NCBI RefSeq assembly: GCF_013179505.1
Contig: NZ_JABMCX010000008.1
Span: 1-32,785 of the forward strand
Reading direction: 5' to 3'
Source of the DNA: Paenarthrobacter sp. CM16
GTDB lineage: Bacteria; Actinomycetota; Actinomycetes; Actinomycetales; Micrococcaceae
DNA: 32,785 nt
Below, piece after piece: positions 31,784-32,785 of the stretch (position 1 is the first letter of the stretch; every line of letters starts with the position of its first letter). The notes under the pieces are model-generated. The model did not search any database. It had not been told where the DNA came from and saw only the letters and a program-made list of their open reading frames with translations. Position numbers and translations under genes: made by a program.

Positions 31784-31962
31784 CTCATATTCGTTGCCTA
31801 CTACATGACGGCGATAGTGGTCCTCTGCTTGGTCAATTACTTCGCACTCCCCGAAACCGCAGCAAAGGCCGGCGTGCAATCGTCGCTCCGGCAGATCCCG
31901 GAGTATTGACAGGTGAGCACCTGGGCGCGTCGACAAAGATCGGCACGAATGGTTCGCGGAGG
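31784..31962 (+). pseudogene. 3' relic of an MHS-family transporter
   Basis: Translation gives LIFVAYYMTAIVVLCLVNYF and ALPETAAK; after a frame change within AAGGCCGGCGTGC it reads RAIVAPADPGVLTGEHLG. This matches, position by position, the last 45 residues of the intact MHS transporter at the left of the window (MFVAYYMIAIVALCLIVYF, LPETGSK, RATVAPADPEVVEGEHLA). Only the C-terminal helix and tail remain, with at least one frameshift. It stands in the plus orientation, like the intact copy, about 30 kb away and shortly before aceA. Confidence 0.8.
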
Positions 31963-32042
31963 TAAATGCCGACGGCCCACAGCCGTAGGCCCTCTACGTC
32001 ATCTGGCGTGGTAGCTCACCGCCCATGACCTCTCATATCGGG

Positions 32043-32303
32043 CTATATGACAGTCTGCCTCGCCTTGAGTAGCTGTCCGGCGGCCATCGATGACTTTCCT
32101 GAGTGATCTGCGCTCAGGCGAAAGCCGATCGGCTTGAAGACGCTGCGCTCGAACAGCCACACCGGGGCAATGTTCTCCTTCTGGTTGGTAGTAAATGGGT
32201 CCGTTGGGTGAGCGTTACCGCGGCATTTCGCGACGAGGGCTCGCGTGACTCTTGGCCAAAGGCCGTTTTTTGAGAATACGCGAAGAAGTGCATTTCTTTC
32301 CAC
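32043..32303 (-). CDS. Uncertain small ORF
   Basis: An 86-residue frame starting at GTG 32303 with GAGGAAA five bases upstream. The middle (KENIAPVWLFERSVFKPIGF) looks protein-like but I recognise no family. It lies in the region between the transporter relic and aceA, reading away from aceA, so it could be another decayed fragment or noise. Confidence 0.25.
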   Translation of the reverse strand: MERNALLRVFSKNGLWPRVTRALVAKCRGNAHPTDPFTTNQKENIAPVWLFERSVFKPIGFRLSADHSGKSSMAAGQLLKARQTVI

Positions 32304-32436
32304 GCTTTTCCTCTAGTAACCCTCTTGGAAGTGCAGAAAAGTAGGTCTTACGAAAAGAAATACAGATCCCGGACAAGCCGGCCGACGCAGCAAAGGCGCA
32401 GCGGAGGCCGGCCCGGGCACCACATAGGAGATAAAA

Positions 32437-32785
32437 ATGACCGCATCATTTGAACCCGCAGAGCAGTCCGCAGAGCAGCAGGCCGCAGCGCTGGAACTTG
32501 AATGGTCCGCCAACCCGCGTTGGGAAGGCGTCACCCGCGATTACTCGGCCACCGACGTCGTCCGCCTCCGCGGTCGCGTCTCCGAAGAGCACACCCTGGC
32601 CCGCCGCGGTTCGGAGAAGCTCTGGAAGCAGCTCACCGAGGGAGCCCCCACGGGCGGCTACACCAACGCTTTGGGCGCACTGACCGGAAACCAGGCAGTG
32701 CAGCAGGTCAAGGCCGGACTCCGCGCCATCTACCTCTCCGGCTGGCAGGTCGCCGCAGACGCCAACCTCTCCGGCCAGACCTACC
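32437..32785 (+). CDS. aceA: Isocitrate lyase (partial, 5' end)
   Basis: The first 116 residues of isocitrate lyase, which splits isocitrate to glyoxylate and succinate in the glyoxylate shunt. The N-terminal [40 protein letters not shown] and [20 protein letters not shown], then [16 protein letters not shown], are highly conserved in bacterial AceA. AGGAG (32426-32430) lies six bases before the ATG. The gene runs off the window, so the catalytic KKCGH region is not seen. It is needed for growth on acetate or on compounds broken down to acetyl-CoA, which fits the catabolic genes to the left, although it is usually a core gene. Confidence 0.95.
   Translation, partial: MTASFEPAEQSAEQQAAALELEWSANPRWEGVTRDYSATDVVRLRGRVSEEHTLARRGSEKLWKQLTEGAPTGGYTNALGALTGNQAVQQVKAGLRAIYLSGWQVAADANLSGQTY

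Noticed and set aside
1-32785. CRISPR arrays, tRNA or rRNA genes
   Set aside because: No regularly spaced repeats and no tRNA- or rRNA-like segments were seen on either strand.

Overview
This is a high-GC actinobacterial window that most resembles the Arthrobacter/Paenarthrobacter group. The clues are a mycothiol-dependent maleylpyruvate isomerase, IclR, PaaX and HxlR regulators, actinobacterial SdgC-type aromatic monooxygenase chemistry, TTGACA/TANNNT promoters, frequent GTG/TTG starts, and an isocitrate lyase gene at the right edge. The genus is inferred from gene style, not measured. Most of the window looks like an accessory catabolic region with several decayed genes.

Layout. 1-1.8 kb: an MHS-family organic-acid symporter with its terminator. 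1.9-4.1 kb: a gene graveyard holding a BglG-type antiterminator remnant that lost its RNA-binding domain and is frameshifted, a decayed antibiotic-biosynthesis-monooxygenase-like gene on the minus strand, and perhaps a MerR trace. 4.1-7.9 kb: an IclR regulator followed by a tight CoA-transferase A / CoA-transferase B / SCPx-type thiolase operon for a 3-oxo acid. 8.9-12.2 kb (minus): moaE, an MFS transporter, moaD and moaA, i.e. molybdenum cofactor synthesis. 12.4-18.7 kb (minus): an operon of SdgC-like FAD monooxygenase, ADP-forming acyl-CoA synthetase, FAH-family hydrolase, cupin protein and BKACE (3-keto-5-aminohexanoate cleavage family) enzyme. 19-24 kb (minus): molybdenum hydroxylase large/medium/small subunits and a PaaX regulator, with the remains of an AMP-forming aryl-acid ligase between PaaX and the monooxygenase promoter. 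24.3-25.5 kb (plus): an XdhC maturation factor, divergent from the hydroxylase. 25.5-26.6 kb: a dead IS481-family element with terminal repeats and a 6-bp target duplication. 26.8-28.7 kb (minus): gentisate 1,2-dioxygenase and mycothiol-dependent maleylpyruvate isomerase. 29-31.5 kb: an MpaB-like oxygenase, an HxlR regulator and a divergent PaaI-type thioesterase with a well-formed shared operator. 31.8-32 kb: a relic of a second MHS transporter. 32.4 kb to the edge: the start of aceA.

How it may work together (inference). An aromatic acid, possibly first hydroxylated by the molybdenum enzyme (matured by XdhC and supplied with cofactor by MoaA/D/E), is made into a CoA thioester by the ADP-forming ligase. 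The SdgC-like flavoprotein hydroxylates the thioester, and the product is cleaved through gentisate, maleylpyruvate and fumarylpyruvate by the dioxygenase, the isomerase and the FAH-family hydrolase. The BKACE enzyme would release acetoacetate, which the CoA-transferase/thiolase operon could turn into acetyl-CoA. A shared sequence, GAAACA-N7-(T/G)ACGAA, lies in front of the monooxygenase operon, the molybdenum hydroxylase and the gentisate dioxygenase. It suggests that these separate transcription units form one regulon, most likely under the PaaX protein. The true substrate cannot be read from the sequence.
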